Positions 36,383 to 45,284 of a stretch of DNA of 64,000 nt are shown here, piece after piece; position 1 is the first letter of the stretch, and every line of letters starts with the position of its first letter. Under the pieces are notes generated by a model, which saw only the letters and a program-made list of their open reading frames with translations, searched no databases and had not been told where the DNA came from. A program made the translations under genes and the position numbers. The stretch comes from Microvirga ossetica (GTDB lineage Bacteria > Pseudomonadota > Alphaproteobacteria > Rhizobiales > Beijerinckiaceae), in assembly GCF_002741015.1 (NCBI RefSeq), contig NZ_CP016616.1, forward strand, positions 3,133,501 to 3,197,500. The letters are read 5' to 3'.

Positions 36383-38020
36383 TCAGCCGCGGGCGCGCTT
36401 CAGCATCTGCCGGAGCGCCGACGGCTGCAGAACCGCCTCCGGCTCGCCGAACAGCGCTCCCTGGAGATAATCCACGCCCCAGGAGGCGAGCAGCCGGGCC
36501 GTCGCCTCGTCATCCACCCATTCCGCCGCGATGGCGATGCCGAGATGCTGGGCCCGGTCGATGAGGGTGCGGACGAAGAGACGGTCGTCGGTGGAGCGCT
36601 TGAGCGGCTGGATGAAGGCGCCGTCGATCGTCAGAAGGTCGATCGGGAGCATGCGCAGCTGGGCCGGCGAGACATAGCCCGCCCCAAACCCGGTGAGCGC
36701 CAGCCCGATGCCGAGGGCCTTCATGGCATGAAGCCGGCCGAGATTGCGCCGGCATTCGGCAAGCGCCGCCTCGGGAACCTCGATCATGAGCCGCGATTCG
36801 ATGCCCGGACGGGCGCCGAGATGGGCCGCTAGCATGGGCAGCCATTCCGGATCCTGCAGGGTCTTCTGCGAAATTGGCAGGGAAAGATGCTTGTGCGGAT
36901 GGTTCTGGAGATGGTCTGCGGTTAGCTCGAGCATCCGCCCATCGACGAGAAGGGCGAGATTGGCATCCTTCACGCTCGGTACCGGTCCGAGCGGGATCGT
37001 GCCCTCCGCGGCGCTCAGCAGCGAGGCACAGGCCTGCATCAGGAACGGCGCCCGCGTCTGCGCCTCCACCATCGGCCGACAGGCGAGCGTCAGGCTGCGG
37101 TCGTTGAGGGCGGCGATCCAGTCGAACGGCGCCTGCTCCGCCGCCGGCGACGGCTTGGCGGGGCGCGCATCGTAGAAGCTGCGGGGTTCGTCCCATTCCA
37201 CGGCCGAGGCCAATGCCTGCTCGGCGAAGCGCAGAAGCTTCGTGGCCTTGAAGGTATGGTCGGGCGCGCAGGCGGCTCCGAGGCGAAGGGAGGACGCGGC
37301 CTGTCGATCCTTCAGGAGCGAAACAAGGCGCTTCATGGCGCTCGGCGCGTCGGAAGCGGGGCAGCAGGTGAGCGCCAGGGCGAAACGGTTCGGTCCCAGC
37401 GCGGCGAACAGGTCATGGCGGCGCATCATCGGGCGGAGATTGCGGGCGATGTCGGTCGTCAGATCCGCCTCGTCCCCGTCGACGCTGCCGACGATCAGGG
37501 TGCAGGTCTGCGACACCCGCAGGGCCTCGTTGATGCCGGTCTGGATCTTGCACAGAAGCTCCGACCGGGCCCTGAGAACAGTCGGGAGCAGCTCCCTTGC
37601 TCCCGAGGCCGGGTCGACGCGAAGCTGGCCGCGAGCGAAGGCGGGGCCTCCCTGGACGCCCGGCTGCCACCGGCCGGCATCCTCGACCATGACCACCCGG
37701 TCCGGCTCGAGACGAAGTGCGTAGCGGGTGTCATAGGTGCGGCCGGGAGCTTCCGCTGCGGAAATGGCCTCCTGGCGGGAGAGGCCGCAGCCGGGCTCGA
37801 TCATCTGCGCAAAAGCCTTGCCGGTCTTCGGCAGGTCCCGGCTGGGCAGGCCGAGCGCCTCGGCCGCACCCGGACCCCAGGTCAGCGCGTCCGAGACCAT
37901 GTCCCAGGCATAGATGACGGCGGCGAGGGGAGAGCCTTGGGGGCGAGGGGCCTGGCGCTTGCGTGGCGGCCGGGATGCGCCCTTGAAAAATCCCGTCCGT
38001 CCCTGCCCCTTCGTCGCCAT
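36383..38020 (-). CDS. Degenerate PAS-GGDEF-EAL signalling protein
   Basis: A 545-residue protein with the architecture of cyclic-di-GMP enzymes but with the catalytic motifs altered. Residues about 32-115 look like a PAS sensor (AAVIYAWDMVSDALTWGPGA). Residues about 140-285 follow the GGDEF fold, but the signature position reads GPNRF (209-213). Residues about 300-540 follow the EAL fold: no ExL motif is seen near 325-335, and DDFGTG is replaced by TGFGAG (443-448), while QGALFGEP is kept. It is probably a ligand-binding or protein-binding regulator rather than an enzyme. The start at 38020 is inferred. It is tail-to-tail with phaR (10-bp gap). Confidence 0.85.
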   Translation of the reverse strand: MATKGQGRTGFFKGASRPPRKRQAPRPQGSPLAAVIYAWDMVSDALTWGPGAAEALGLPSRDLPKTGKAFAQMIEPGCGLSRQEAISAAEAPGRTYDTRYALRLEPDRVVMVEDAGRWQPGVQGGPAFARGQLRVDPASGARELLPTVLRARSELLCKIQTGINEALRVSQTCTLIVGSVDGDEADLTTDIARNLRPMMRRHDLFAALGPNRFALALTCCPASDAPSAMKRLVSLLKDRQAASSLRLGAACAPDHTFKATKLLRFAEQALASAVEWDEPRSFYDARPAKPSPAAEQAPFDWIAALNDRSLTLACRPMVEAQTRAPFLMQACASLLSAAEGTIPLGPVPSVKDANLALLVDGRMLELTADHLQNHPHKHLSLPISQKTLQDPEWLPMLAAHLGARPGIESRLMIEVPEAALAECRRNLGRLHAMKALGIGLALTGFGAGYVSPAQLRMLPIDLLTIDGAFIQPLKRSTDDRLFVRTLIDRAQHLGIAIAAEWVDDEATARLLASWGVDYLQGALFGEPEAVLQPSALRQMLKRARG

Positions 38021-38191
38021 CACACTCACCCTTGGAACGCATACCGAGCGGGGTGGCCGAGGGCGCCTCGTGCAAGCCTGACCCAAACCCCGGAAAACCA
38101 AGGATGCAGGATCGCCTCTCAGGCTTAATGAAGCGTAAAAAGCGATGGAAAATCAGGGCTCTTGGGGGCCGCTTCTGGGGATTGCGGGCAT

Positions 38192-38220
38192 AAAAAAACC
38201 GGCGCCTGGAGCGCCGGTTC
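38192..38220 (-). terminator. Rho-independent terminator of rpmF
   Basis: On the minus strand, ACCGGCGC and GCGCCGGT arms with a short loop are followed by TTTTTTT. It lies just after the rpmF stop at 38244. Confidence 0.9.
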
Positions 38221-38243
38221 GAATCGTCGCATGGAGCGATCGA

Positions 38244-38429
38244 TTAGGCTTCGGTCTTCACCTTGAGAACCTGACGGCCACGGTACATGCCGGTCTTCAG
38301 GTCAACGTGGTGAGGACGGCGCAGCTCGCCGGAATCCTTGTCCTCGACGTAGGTCGGGGCCTTCAGGGCATCGGCGGAGCGACGCATGCCGCGCCGCGAA
38401 GGCGACGTTTTTCTCTTTGGAACGGCCAT
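38244..38429 (-). CDS. rpmF: 50S ribosomal protein L32
   Basis: A 61-residue basic ribosomal protein. The start [20 protein letters not shown] is diagnostic of bL32. The rest ([20 protein letters not shown]) is the alphaproteobacterial form without the zinc-binding Cys pairs. The longer in-frame ORF upstream is not needed. It sits between mtgA and its own terminator. Confidence 0.97.
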   Translation of the reverse strand: MAVPKRKTSPSRRGMRRSADALKAPTYVEDKDSGELRRPHHVDLKTGMYRGRQVLKVKTEA

Positions 38430-38595
38430 AACTCGTCTCCGGTTAAAATAGCGGAGCGCCCGCTCAACCGGGGAACGCTCACATCTCAAACTTGATGAGG
38501 TTGCGCCTCATACAAGGTCTTCGGGCAAATATCTAGCCCCCTGAAGCAATCCGAGGCTTTTTCCGAGGGTTTTTCCTGGCCGCAGGGAAGGGGTG

Positions 38596-39387
38596 TCACG
38601 GCTTCAGGCAGTCGCTGAAAGGCGCCGCTCTCTCCATGCGGGCCATGAGCTGTCCCGCCAGCGCCCGATGGCCGGGCCGTGGGCGGGCCGGATTGCGAAC
38701 GAGGGGGTTGGGCAGGGCCCGTGCCAGAAGCGCCGCCTCCTGGCGGGTGAGGTTCTTGGCGGGCTTGCGGAAGTATTTCTGCGATGCCGCCTCGGCTCCG
38801 AAGACGCCTTCGCCCCATTCGGCGATGTTGAGATAGACCTCCATCGTCTGGCGCTTGGACCAGATCAGGTCGAGATAGAGCGCCACCGGGATCTCCAGGC
38901 CCTTGCGGAGATAGGACCGGCTCGGCCAGAGGAAGAGGTTCTTCGCCACCTGCATGGGGATGGTCGAGGCCCCCCGCGCGGGCCCGTCCCCGTCGGCGGA
39001 TTCCATCACCATCCAGAGGGCTCCCCAATCGACGCCGTGGTGCTCGCAGAAGCGGTTGTCCTCGGCTGTCAGGACGGCCAGGGGCAGGTTGGGGGAGATC
39101 TCGTCGAGGCGGACGAAGTCGCGCGCGACGGGCTGGAGGGTGAGCCAGCGGCCGAGCATGAGGGTCGAGACCGGCGGCACGGCCCAGTACAAAAGCCCTA
39201 GCCAAAAGACGGCGCCGACCCATAAGAGGATGAGACCGAGGCCGATCTGGACGAAGCGGCGGAGAAGGCGGGCAGCCGTCAGCGGCGCGCGCGGCCGTCC
39301 CGATCGCCATGTCCATCTCGACCGCGACCTGTCGCCGACGCTTCCCTCGGGCGGAGCGGCGGCCCCATCCGAATTCAGGCTCATCAT
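38596..39387 (-). CDS. mtgA: Monofunctional biosynthetic peptidoglycan transglycosylase
   Basis: MtgA polymerises lipid II into glycan strands in the periplasm. The 263-residue protein has one N-terminal membrane helix (about 44-70), then the GT51 domain. The catalytic Glu109 is in LTAEDNRFCEHHGVD; GASTIPMQVAKNLFLW and YLNIAEWGEGVFGAEAAS are further GT51 motifs. Its ATG at 39387 or 39384 overlaps the divergent ispA start codon, so each promoter must lie inside the other gene. rpmF lies downstream on the same strand. Confidence 0.95.
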   Translation of the reverse strand: MMSLNSDGAAAPPEGSVGDRSRSRWTWRSGRPRAPLTAARLLRRFVQIGLGLILLWVGAVFWLGLLYWAVPPVSTLMLGRWLTLQPVARDFVRLDEISPNLPLAVLTAEDNRFCEHHGVDWGALWMVMESADGDGPARGASTIPMQVAKNLFLWPSRSYLRKGLEIPVALYLDLIWSKRQTMEVYLNIAEWGEGVFGAEAASQKYFRKPAKNLTRQEAALLARALPNPLVRNPARPRPGHRALAGQLMARMERAAPFSDCLKP

Positions 39388-40312
39388 GACGCCATCCACC
39401 AGCACTTTCACGACGCGGCTGTCCGACGCCGCGGGGATTGTCGAAGCAAGTCTCCAAGCCTTGCTATCAGACAAAGCCGCTCCGGGCGAGATTGCCCGCC
39501 CGCCCCGTCTCATGGCCGCCATGCGGCATGCGACCTTAAGCGGCGGCAAGCGCCTGAGGCCATTCCTGACCATCGAGGCGGCCCGGCTCTTCGGCGTCGA
39601 AGGGCAGGGGCCGTTGCGGGCCGGCTGCGCCGTCGAGCTGCTGCACTGCTATTCCCTCGTGCATGACGACCTGCCCTCCATGGACGATGACGACCTGCGC
39701 CGAGGCCGTCCCACCGTCCACAAAGCCTATGACGAGGCCACTGCCATCCTGGTGGGCGACGCCCTCCAGACCTTGGCCTTCGAGGTGCTCGCCGACCCGG
39801 CGACGGCGGAGGATGCGGCGATCCGCTCCGATCTCGTGCTCGGCCTTGCCCGGGCCTCGGGCTTGGGCGGCATGGTGGGAGGCCAGCTTCTCGACCTGTC
39901 GGCGGAGGGACGCTACGGCCCGGCGGAGCTGGAGGAGGCCGATATACGCCGGCTTCAGATGATGAAGACCGGTGCGATCCTCACCTTCTCGGTGGAGGCG
40001 GGAGCGATACTGGGCCAAGCCGATGCGCCCGCCCGCCGGAGGCTCGTCGAGTACGGGCGCGCGCTTGGAGCGGCGTTCCAGGTGGCGGACGACATCCTCG
40101 ACCGGGAGGCTTCGCCTGAGGCGCTCGGCAAGCGCACGGGCAAGGACCGGGAGAAGGGCAAGGCCACCCTCGTCGACCTGCTCGGGATGGAGGGCGCGCG
40201 CCGCGAATGCCGGCAGCTCGTCGAAACAGCGGAAGCGGCCCTCGACGCTTTCGGAGCTCAGGCGCAGATCTTACGCGAGGCGGTGCGCTTCGTGGTCGAG
40301 CGGCAGGTCTGA
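39386..40312 (+). CDS. ispA: Farnesyl diphosphate synthase-type polyprenyl synthetase
   Basis: A 308-residue trans-prenyltransferase that condenses IPP with allylic diphosphates. The first aspartate-rich motif is DDLPSMD (about 94-100) and the second is DDILD (about 235). SGGKRLRPFL and LQMMKTGAIL are conserved flanks. The residues before the first motif (LLHCYSLVH) fit short-chain, FPP-type enzymes. It may supply quinone, hopanoid or carotenoid pathways. The start at 39386 overlaps that of mtgA. Confidence 0.93.
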   Translation: MTPSTSTFTTRLSDAAGIVEASLQALLSDKAAPGEIARPPRLMAAMRHATLSGGKRLRPFLTIEAARLFGVEGQGPLRAGCAVELLHCYSLVHDDLPSMDDDDLRRGRPTVHKAYDEATAILVGDALQTLAFEVLADPATAEDAAIRSDLVLGLARASGLGGMVGGQLLDLSAEGRYGPAELEEADIRRLQMMKTGAILTFSVEAGAILGQADAPARRRLVEYGRALGAAFQVADDILDREASPEALGKRTGKDREKGKATLVDLLGMEGARRECRQLVETAEAALDAFGAQAQILREAVRFVVERQV

Positions 40313-40319
40313 ATCGTGT

Positions 40320-40462
40320 CAGCGCTAGCGCATCGTGCGGAAAAGTGGATCTGGTCTTCGCTTGCGCGGCCCGCTGGGTCCGCAATCAACGATGCGCCAG
40401 CCAAGAGAAGGAGCATCGGAATTGACCCCAAAAGTGGGTCCACTTTTGGGTCCGATGCTCTA
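40320..40462. repeat. Palindromic AAAAGTGG repeat, overlapping a gene end
   Basis: The left part (40327-40360) has GCATCGTGCGGAAAAGTGG. The right part is a perfect nested palindrome: GAGCATCGGA (40411-40420) with TCCGATGCTC (40451-40460), enclosing CCCAAAAGTGG with CCACTTTTGGG. The last base of this palindrome falls at the stop codon of the phytochrome kinase (40460-40462), so it may serve as its 3' terminator. Same family as 29165-29290. Confidence 0.8.
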
Positions 40463-43003
40463 GGATCTGCGGCCCATCATCGACGCGATCGCCTCGGCTA
40501 GACTCTCGGCATCATATGGCTTGCGCAGGATCGGCACCTCGGAGAACGCGGAGGGGACCATGCCTCTTTCCCCGTAGCCGGTCGCGAAGACGAAGGGGAT
40601 GTTGCGCCTGGCGAGTTCCTCCGCAACCGGGATGGAGGTTTCCTCGCCGAGATTCACATCCAGCACGGCGACGTCCGGGGAAAAAGCCGACAGCTTGCCG
40701 AGGGCGTCGTCGACCGATCCGCTGGTGGTGATGTCGGCGAGGCCCCGTTCGTCGAGCATGAACTCGACATCAAGGGCGATCAGCAGCTGATCCTCGACGA
40801 GCAGCAGGCTCGTGCCGGAAAGGTCGATGGCCGATCTCACCTCGGCCGGCGTCGGTTGCGCTCTCGGATCGGTGCCAGGCGCGGTGACGAACAGAATGTG
40901 CTTCTGCGGAATGAAGAAGGATCCTTCGACTCCCGTCGGCAGGTAATCGACCCGGCTTTCACCGCCGAGATCGTAGGGAATGCTGCGGTCGATCAGAAGC
41001 GTGCCGAAGCCCTCGCGCTTCGGCGGTGAGACGATCGGGCCGCCCGACTCGTGCCATTCGATCCGGCAGCCGCCTTCGGACATGAGCGACCACGCGATCG
41101 ACAGCTTGCCGCCCGCCTTGGAAAGGGAGCCGTATTTCGCGGCGTTGGTGCACAATTCGTGCAGCACGAGTGCCATGACCGAATAGGCGCGCGCATCGAG
41201 CCACACCTTCGGGCCTTCGAGCACGATCGTCGTGGCAGGATCCCGGTAGGGCGTCAGCTCCGCATCGAGCAGATCGGCAAGGGAACCGCCGCCTTCACCC
41301 CTCGCCACCTGGTCGTGAGCGACGGCCAGAGCCTGGATACGGCCCTGGAGCGAGGCGACATAGTCCTGAATGTTGCGCCCTTCCTGCACCGGGTGCCCGA
41401 CCAGGGACTTGATGATCGCGAGAATGTTCTTGACCCGGTGGTTGAGCTCCTCGTTCAGCATGCGCTGGCGGATCTCGGCCTTGGTCCGCTCGTCGGCCAG
41501 CAGCTCGCCGTGGCGGAGCACCACCTCGGTCAGGGCGATCCTGGCAGCCTCGGCGATCTCCCGATCGGCTTCTGACCAGGGCAGGGATTGCGCATGGACG
41601 ATCTGCTTCCAGATCGCGAAGCTCTTGCGGGGGGTGAGCCGGTCGCCCAACGGGCCGACATCATAGGACTTTTCCGGATTGCCGGCCCATTCGAGCGTCT
41701 GGACCTGTTCCTTGCGAAAGAAGAACAGGTAGTCGCGCGGGATCTGCGAGAGCGGCACGGCGAGAATGCCGGAGGCATTGGCGCGGTATTCCTCGGCCGA
41801 GGCCAGACGATGGGACAGGGCGTGCGTTGCCCAGATCCGGCCATCGGCGACATTGCCCACGAACCGCGCGATGGACGCGACGACCTCTGCGGAAGGCGCG
41901 CTGCCCTGGGGCGTCCAGCTGCCGTCGATCCAAAGCCCCACGCCGTCGCACGGCACCAATTGTCGAAGATCGGCGAGGCTCGCCCGAAGGGTCTCTCCCA
42001 CATCGGCCCGATGAGAGGCCCGCTTCAGGATCAGGTCGAGGGCGCGGCGGGCCTGGGTCGCGGTCTCGAGCTTGCCGCGCTGGAGCAATGCGTTGAGGTG
42101 GAGGGAGAAGAATTCACCGAACATCTCGGCCGCCACGCGCAGCCCCATGGGCAGGATGCGGGGAGAGTAGTGATGGCAGGCGATCAGGCCCCAGAGTTCG
42201 CCGCCGACGATGACCGAGATCGACATGGAAGCTGCGACGCCCATGTTGCGCAGGTACTCGCAGTGGATCGGCGAGACGCTGCGCAGATGAGCGAAAGACA
42301 GGTCAAGCGGTTCGCCCGAAGCATCGAGCACCGGTTCGATCGGAATCCGCTTGCCGTCCGAATCGGCGATGATGCGGATGATGTTGCGCAGATACAGGAC
42401 CCGCGCCTGCTGCGGGATGTCGCTGGCGGGAAAGTACTGGCCGAGAAAACTCTCGAGATCGCTGCGCTTGGCCTCGCTGACGACCTTCCCCGAACTGTCG
42501 TGTTCGAACCGGTAGACCATGACGCGGTCATAGCCGAGGAGGCCGCGCACGAGGCGGGCGGTGTCGCGAATGAGGTGGTCGGCATCGACAGCCTTGTTGA
42601 GCCGTCCGATCAGGGCGCGCGTCAGGTCGAGGGGCTTGGTGAACTGCGACGCCGCGGGCTCGAATTCGATGATGACCGTCGAACGAAAGCGGTGAATGGC
42701 CACATCGAAGGCAAGGTCTCCGATGTCGAGATCGAAGACGAGGGCAGCTCGACTTTCGCTGCTTGCGGTCGCCAGCGCATTGCGGAGGGTATGGGCCGCT
42801 TCCTGGCCCAGGACCTCGTCTAGCGTGCGCCCGTTAATCTCGCCTCGCAGCCGAAGGAGGTCAGGAGCATTGGCCGAATGCCGCAGGATCACCGATGCTT
42901 GCGTATCGCAGGCGAGCAGGCATCCATGCTCCTGGATGCTGCCCGGAATATGGATCGGCTCCCGGTCGCAATTGGTCAGATTGACGGATTCGTTCAGGGT
43001 CAC
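40460..43003 (-). CDS. Bacteriophytochrome histidine kinase with C-terminal receiver
   Basis: An 847-residue red/far-red photoreceptor kinase. The N-terminal PAS has the biliverdin Cys12 (LTNCDREPIHIPGSIQEHG). The GAF domain has FPASDIP (191-197) and chromophore-pocket residues in SPIHCEYLRNMG (His247) and ACHH (His277). The PHY tongue has PRKSF (458-462). The kinase core has ELNHRVKNILAI (phospho-His522) and WHESGGP, placing it in the HWE group. A receiver domain with Asp782 (VAVLDVNLGEE) closes the protein. No haem oxygenase gene lies beside it, so biliverdin must come from elsewhere. The output partner is unknown. Confidence 0.95.
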   Translation of the reverse strand: MTLNESVNLTNCDREPIHIPGSIQEHGCLLACDTQASVILRHSANAPDLLRLRGEINGRTLDEVLGQEAAHTLRNALATASSESRAALVFDLDIGDLAFDVAIHRFRSTVIIEFEPAASQFTKPLDLTRALIGRLNKAVDADHLIRDTARLVRGLLGYDRVMVYRFEHDSSGKVVSEAKRSDLESFLGQYFPASDIPQQARVLYLRNIIRIIADSDGKRIPIEPVLDASGEPLDLSFAHLRSVSPIHCEYLRNMGVAASMSISVIVGGELWGLIACHHYSPRILPMGLRVAAEMFGEFFSLHLNALLQRGKLETATQARRALDLILKRASHRADVGETLRASLADLRQLVPCDGVGLWIDGSWTPQGSAPSAEVVASIARFVGNVADGRIWATHALSHRLASAEEYRANASGILAVPLSQIPRDYLFFFRKEQVQTLEWAGNPEKSYDVGPLGDRLTPRKSFAIWKQIVHAQSLPWSEADREIAEAARIALTEVVLRHGELLADERTKAEIRQRMLNEELNHRVKNILAIIKSLVGHPVQEGRNIQDYVASLQGRIQALAVAHDQVARGEGGGSLADLLDAELTPYRDPATTIVLEGPKVWLDARAYSVMALVLHELCTNAAKYGSLSKAGGKLSIAWSLMSEGGCRIEWHESGGPIVSPPKREGFGTLLIDRSIPYDLGGESRVDYLPTGVEGSFFIPQKHILFVTAPGTDPRAQPTPAEVRSAIDLSGTSLLLVEDQLLIALDVEFMLDERGLADITTSGSVDDALGKLSAFSPDVAVLDVNLGEETSIPVAEELARRNIPFVFATGYGERGMVPSAFSEVPILRKPYDAESLAEAIASMMGRRS

Positions 43004-43077
43004 GGGGCAAGCTCTCTTGCAGTCGATGCAGGGCAGGCCTGGTTCGGTGTCCTCAGGGGTGGACCGGAAAGCACCGC

Positions 43078-43101
43078 TACAAATCTTAGTACAAATCTTA
43101 G
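43078..43101. promoter_or_regulatory. Perfect 12-bp tandem repeat upstream of the phytochrome gene
   Basis: TACAAATCTTAG occurs twice head-to-tail (43078-43089, 43090-43101), 75-98 bp upstream of the phytochrome start. This is A/T-rich against GC-rich surroundings. Two helical-turn-spaced copies suggest a binding site for a response regulator or activator. No protein can be assigned. Confidence 0.4.
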
Positions 43102-43218
43102 GCAGATAATTTTAGGAGTTTTGCTCGCCACTGCAACGCGTGAGGCGCATCCGACCGGTTTTCAGGCCGCCGGCAAACCATTGCTTCGAGAGTGCGTATC
43201 AGCCCGGACTGGACCCGA

Positions 43219-44625
43219 CTATGAGGAGACCGGAGCCTGCCTCTCGCGTTTTCTTCCCGGCTTGTCGACTGGCAGGGGAAGCTCGCGGCAGAGCGGGATC
43301 TCGAATGAGATCCGGCAATGCCCGTTGCCGTCGATCTCCGCACCCGTTCCGTATTCGGCCAGGATGTCCTCGACGATACCGAGGCCGAGCCCGCTCGAGG
43401 TCGGGTCGGCCTGTCCCTGCAAGCCGCGTTCGGGGCGCACGCCGCCGGTGTCAGAAAAGCCCGGCCCGTCATCCTCGACGACGATCCGGGCCTTCTCGCT
43501 CGCGCGTTCGGCACGGATCGTGACCTGGGCTTTGGCCCATTTCCTGGCATTGTCGAGGAGATTGCCCATGACCTCGCCGAAATCGTGCGGGTCCATGTCG
43601 ACGGCGAGGTCGTCCGGGATCCTGGTCTCCCACACGAGCGCCTCGCCCCTGGGCATGTGCTGCATGAGGCGCAGGAGGCGGGCGACGGTCTCGTCCACCT
43701 GGGTATAGGCGCCGCAGGCCACCGATGCGCCGCTGGTGCGCGCCCGCGCGACCTCGCGCTCCACATGGGTGCGGATGAGGCCAAGCTGCTCCTGCATGCG
43801 CTCGGCTGCCTGATGCTGGCCGGATTGCTCCAGGTGCCGCACCTCGGCGCCGAGAATCGTCAAAGGTGTCTTCAAGCCGTGCGCCAATGCGCCGGCCCGG
43901 TCGCGCGCCTTGCGCACGAGGTTTTCCTGGCGGTCGAGCAGCTTGTTGATGTTCTCGACCAGCGGCGCGACCTCGTCCGGAAAGCGCCTGGTCATGCGCC
44001 GGATCTGGCCGGTCTGTACCGCATTCAGATCACGGCCGACGTCCTGCAGCGGACGCAGGCCCAGCGAGAGCTGAATCCAGGCGAAAAGAACAAGGACGGC
44101 GGCGATCGGAATGAGCACGCGGGTCACGTCCCAACCGAAAGCCTGGCGCAGTTCCACCACCTGCGCGTGGTCGAGCGCGACCGCGAGGCTGACTGTCCGG
44201 GGCCCTTGATCGCCATCGACCGTGACCTCCCGTTCGATCACGTAGAGTTCCGAGCCATCGGGTCCCTCGACCTCGAAGGCCTTCTCGCGCTCCGCTCCCG
44301 GCCGAGCGCCGCCCGGTGGCAGGTCCTGATCCCAGAGGGAGCGCGACCGCACGATCGGTCGCCCGTTCTCGGAGACCTGCCAATAGGCGCCGCCATAGGG
44401 CTGGTGATAGCGGGGATCGGTCAGTTTCTGACCGAGGCCGGCCTCGCCCTCCGTGCCGAAGGCGGTCGCAAGCTCGGTCCAATGGATGTTGAGGTCCTGC
44501 TCCACGTAACGCAGCACCTGACGCTCGAAGAACACGACCAGGGAGGCGCCGGCGACGGCGATCGTCGCGATGATGGACATGACGGCAACCGTCAGCAGCC
44601 GCACCCGGATGGAGTTGCAGTTCAT
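43219..44625 (-). CDS. Two-component sensor histidine kinase
   Basis: A 468-residue membrane kinase. Helices at about 7-33 and 168-188 flank a periplasmic sensor domain of about 135 residues. After a HAMP-like linker comes the H-box GALAHGLKTPLTILGAEV (His249), the N-box LLDNARKWAK and the G-boxes DDGPGFSD and SSGLGLGIVEDI. The sensor and kinase resemble PhoQ-type proteins. Its ATG overlaps the stop of the response regulator gene (ATGA), so translation is probably coupled. The stimulus is unknown; PhoQ relatives sense divalent cations or cationic peptides. Confidence 0.94.
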   Translation of the reverse strand: MNCNSIRVRLLTVAVMSIIATIAVAGASLVVFFERQVLRYVEQDLNIHWTELATAFGTEGEAGLGQKLTDPRYHQPYGGAYWQVSENGRPIVRSRSLWDQDLPPGGARPGAEREKAFEVEGPDGSELYVIEREVTVDGDQGPRTVSLAVALDHAQVVELRQAFGWDVTRVLIPIAAVLVLFAWIQLSLGLRPLQDVGRDLNAVQTGQIRRMTRRFPDEVAPLVENINKLLDRQENLVRKARDRAGALAHGLKTPLTILGAEVRHLEQSGQHQAAERMQEQLGLIRTHVEREVARARTSGASVACGAYTQVDETVARLLRLMQHMPRGEALVWETRIPDDLAVDMDPHDFGEVMGNLLDNARKWAKAQVTIRAERASEKARIVVEDDGPGFSDTGGVRPERGLQGQADPTSSGLGLGIVEDILAEYGTGAEIDGNGHCRISFEIPLCRELPLPVDKPGRKRERQAPVSS

Positions 44626-45284
44626 GGCGAAGGCGTCTCCATGATGTAGCCGTGGCCGCGCCGGGTTCCGATGGCGTCCGATCCGATCTTGCGCCGCAGG
44701 CGGGCGACCAGAGCCTCGATGGTGTTGCTCTCGGGCTCGTCGTTTCCATAGACATGCTCGACGAGCTCGCTCTGCGCGACCACGCGATCGCGATTATGGG
44801 CGAGATAGCGCAGCAGTCGGAACTCGAGCGGCGAGAGCTCGATTGCGCGGCCGTTGATCATCACCCGCAGCCGGCGCGTATCGATGCGAATGGTCCCTAT
44901 CTCGATCAGCGGCGTGACATGGCGGCCGACGCGACGCAGCAGGGCGGCGAGGCGGGCGAGAAGCTCCTCCATCTCGAAGGGCTTCGTCAGGTAGTCGTCG
45001 GCTCCCGCATCGATGCCCTCGACCCGCTGCAGCCACGCGCCGCGGGCGGTCAGAACGAGGATCGGCACCGTGCTGTCCTCCTCCCGCAGGCGCCGCACCA
45101 CGGACAGGCCGTCGAGCTTCGGCAGACCGAGATCGAGCACGATGGCGTCGTAATCCTCGGTCGAGGCGCGGAACCAGCCCTCCTCGCCGTCCCGGGTGAT
45201 GTCCACCACATAGCCCGTCTCGGCCAGGGCGCTCGCGACATCCCTGGCGATGGCCGCCTCATCCTCCACGAGAAGGACCCTCAT
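44622..45284 (-). CDS. OmpR/PhoP-family response regulator
   Basis: A 220-residue transcription factor. The receiver has VEDEAAIARDV at the N-terminus, phosphoacceptor Asp51 (AIVLDLGLPKLDG) and Lys in YLTKPFEMEEL. The C-terminal winged helix (about 125-218) contains IELSPLEFRLLRYLAHN and RRKIGSDAIGTRRGHGYIM. The ATG at 45284 shares its A with the stop of the PepSY gene (TGATG), and its own stop overlaps the kinase start. All three are therefore one tightly coupled unit. Confidence 0.95.
   Translation of the reverse strand: MRVLLVEDEAAIARDVASALAETGYVVDITRDGEEGWFRASTEDYDAIVLDLGLPKLDGLSVVRRLREEDSTVPILVLTARGAWLQRVEGIDAGADDYLTKPFEMEELLARLAALLRRVGRHVTPLIEIGTIRIDTRRLRVMINGRAIELSPLEFRLLRYLAHNRDRVVAQSELVEHVYGNDEPESNTIEALVARLRRKIGSDAIGTRRGHGYIMETPSP

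Noticed and set aside
43078..43101. The tandem 12-mer considered as the start of a CRISPR array.
   Set aside because: There are only two copies, with no spacer between them, and no cas gene is nearby.
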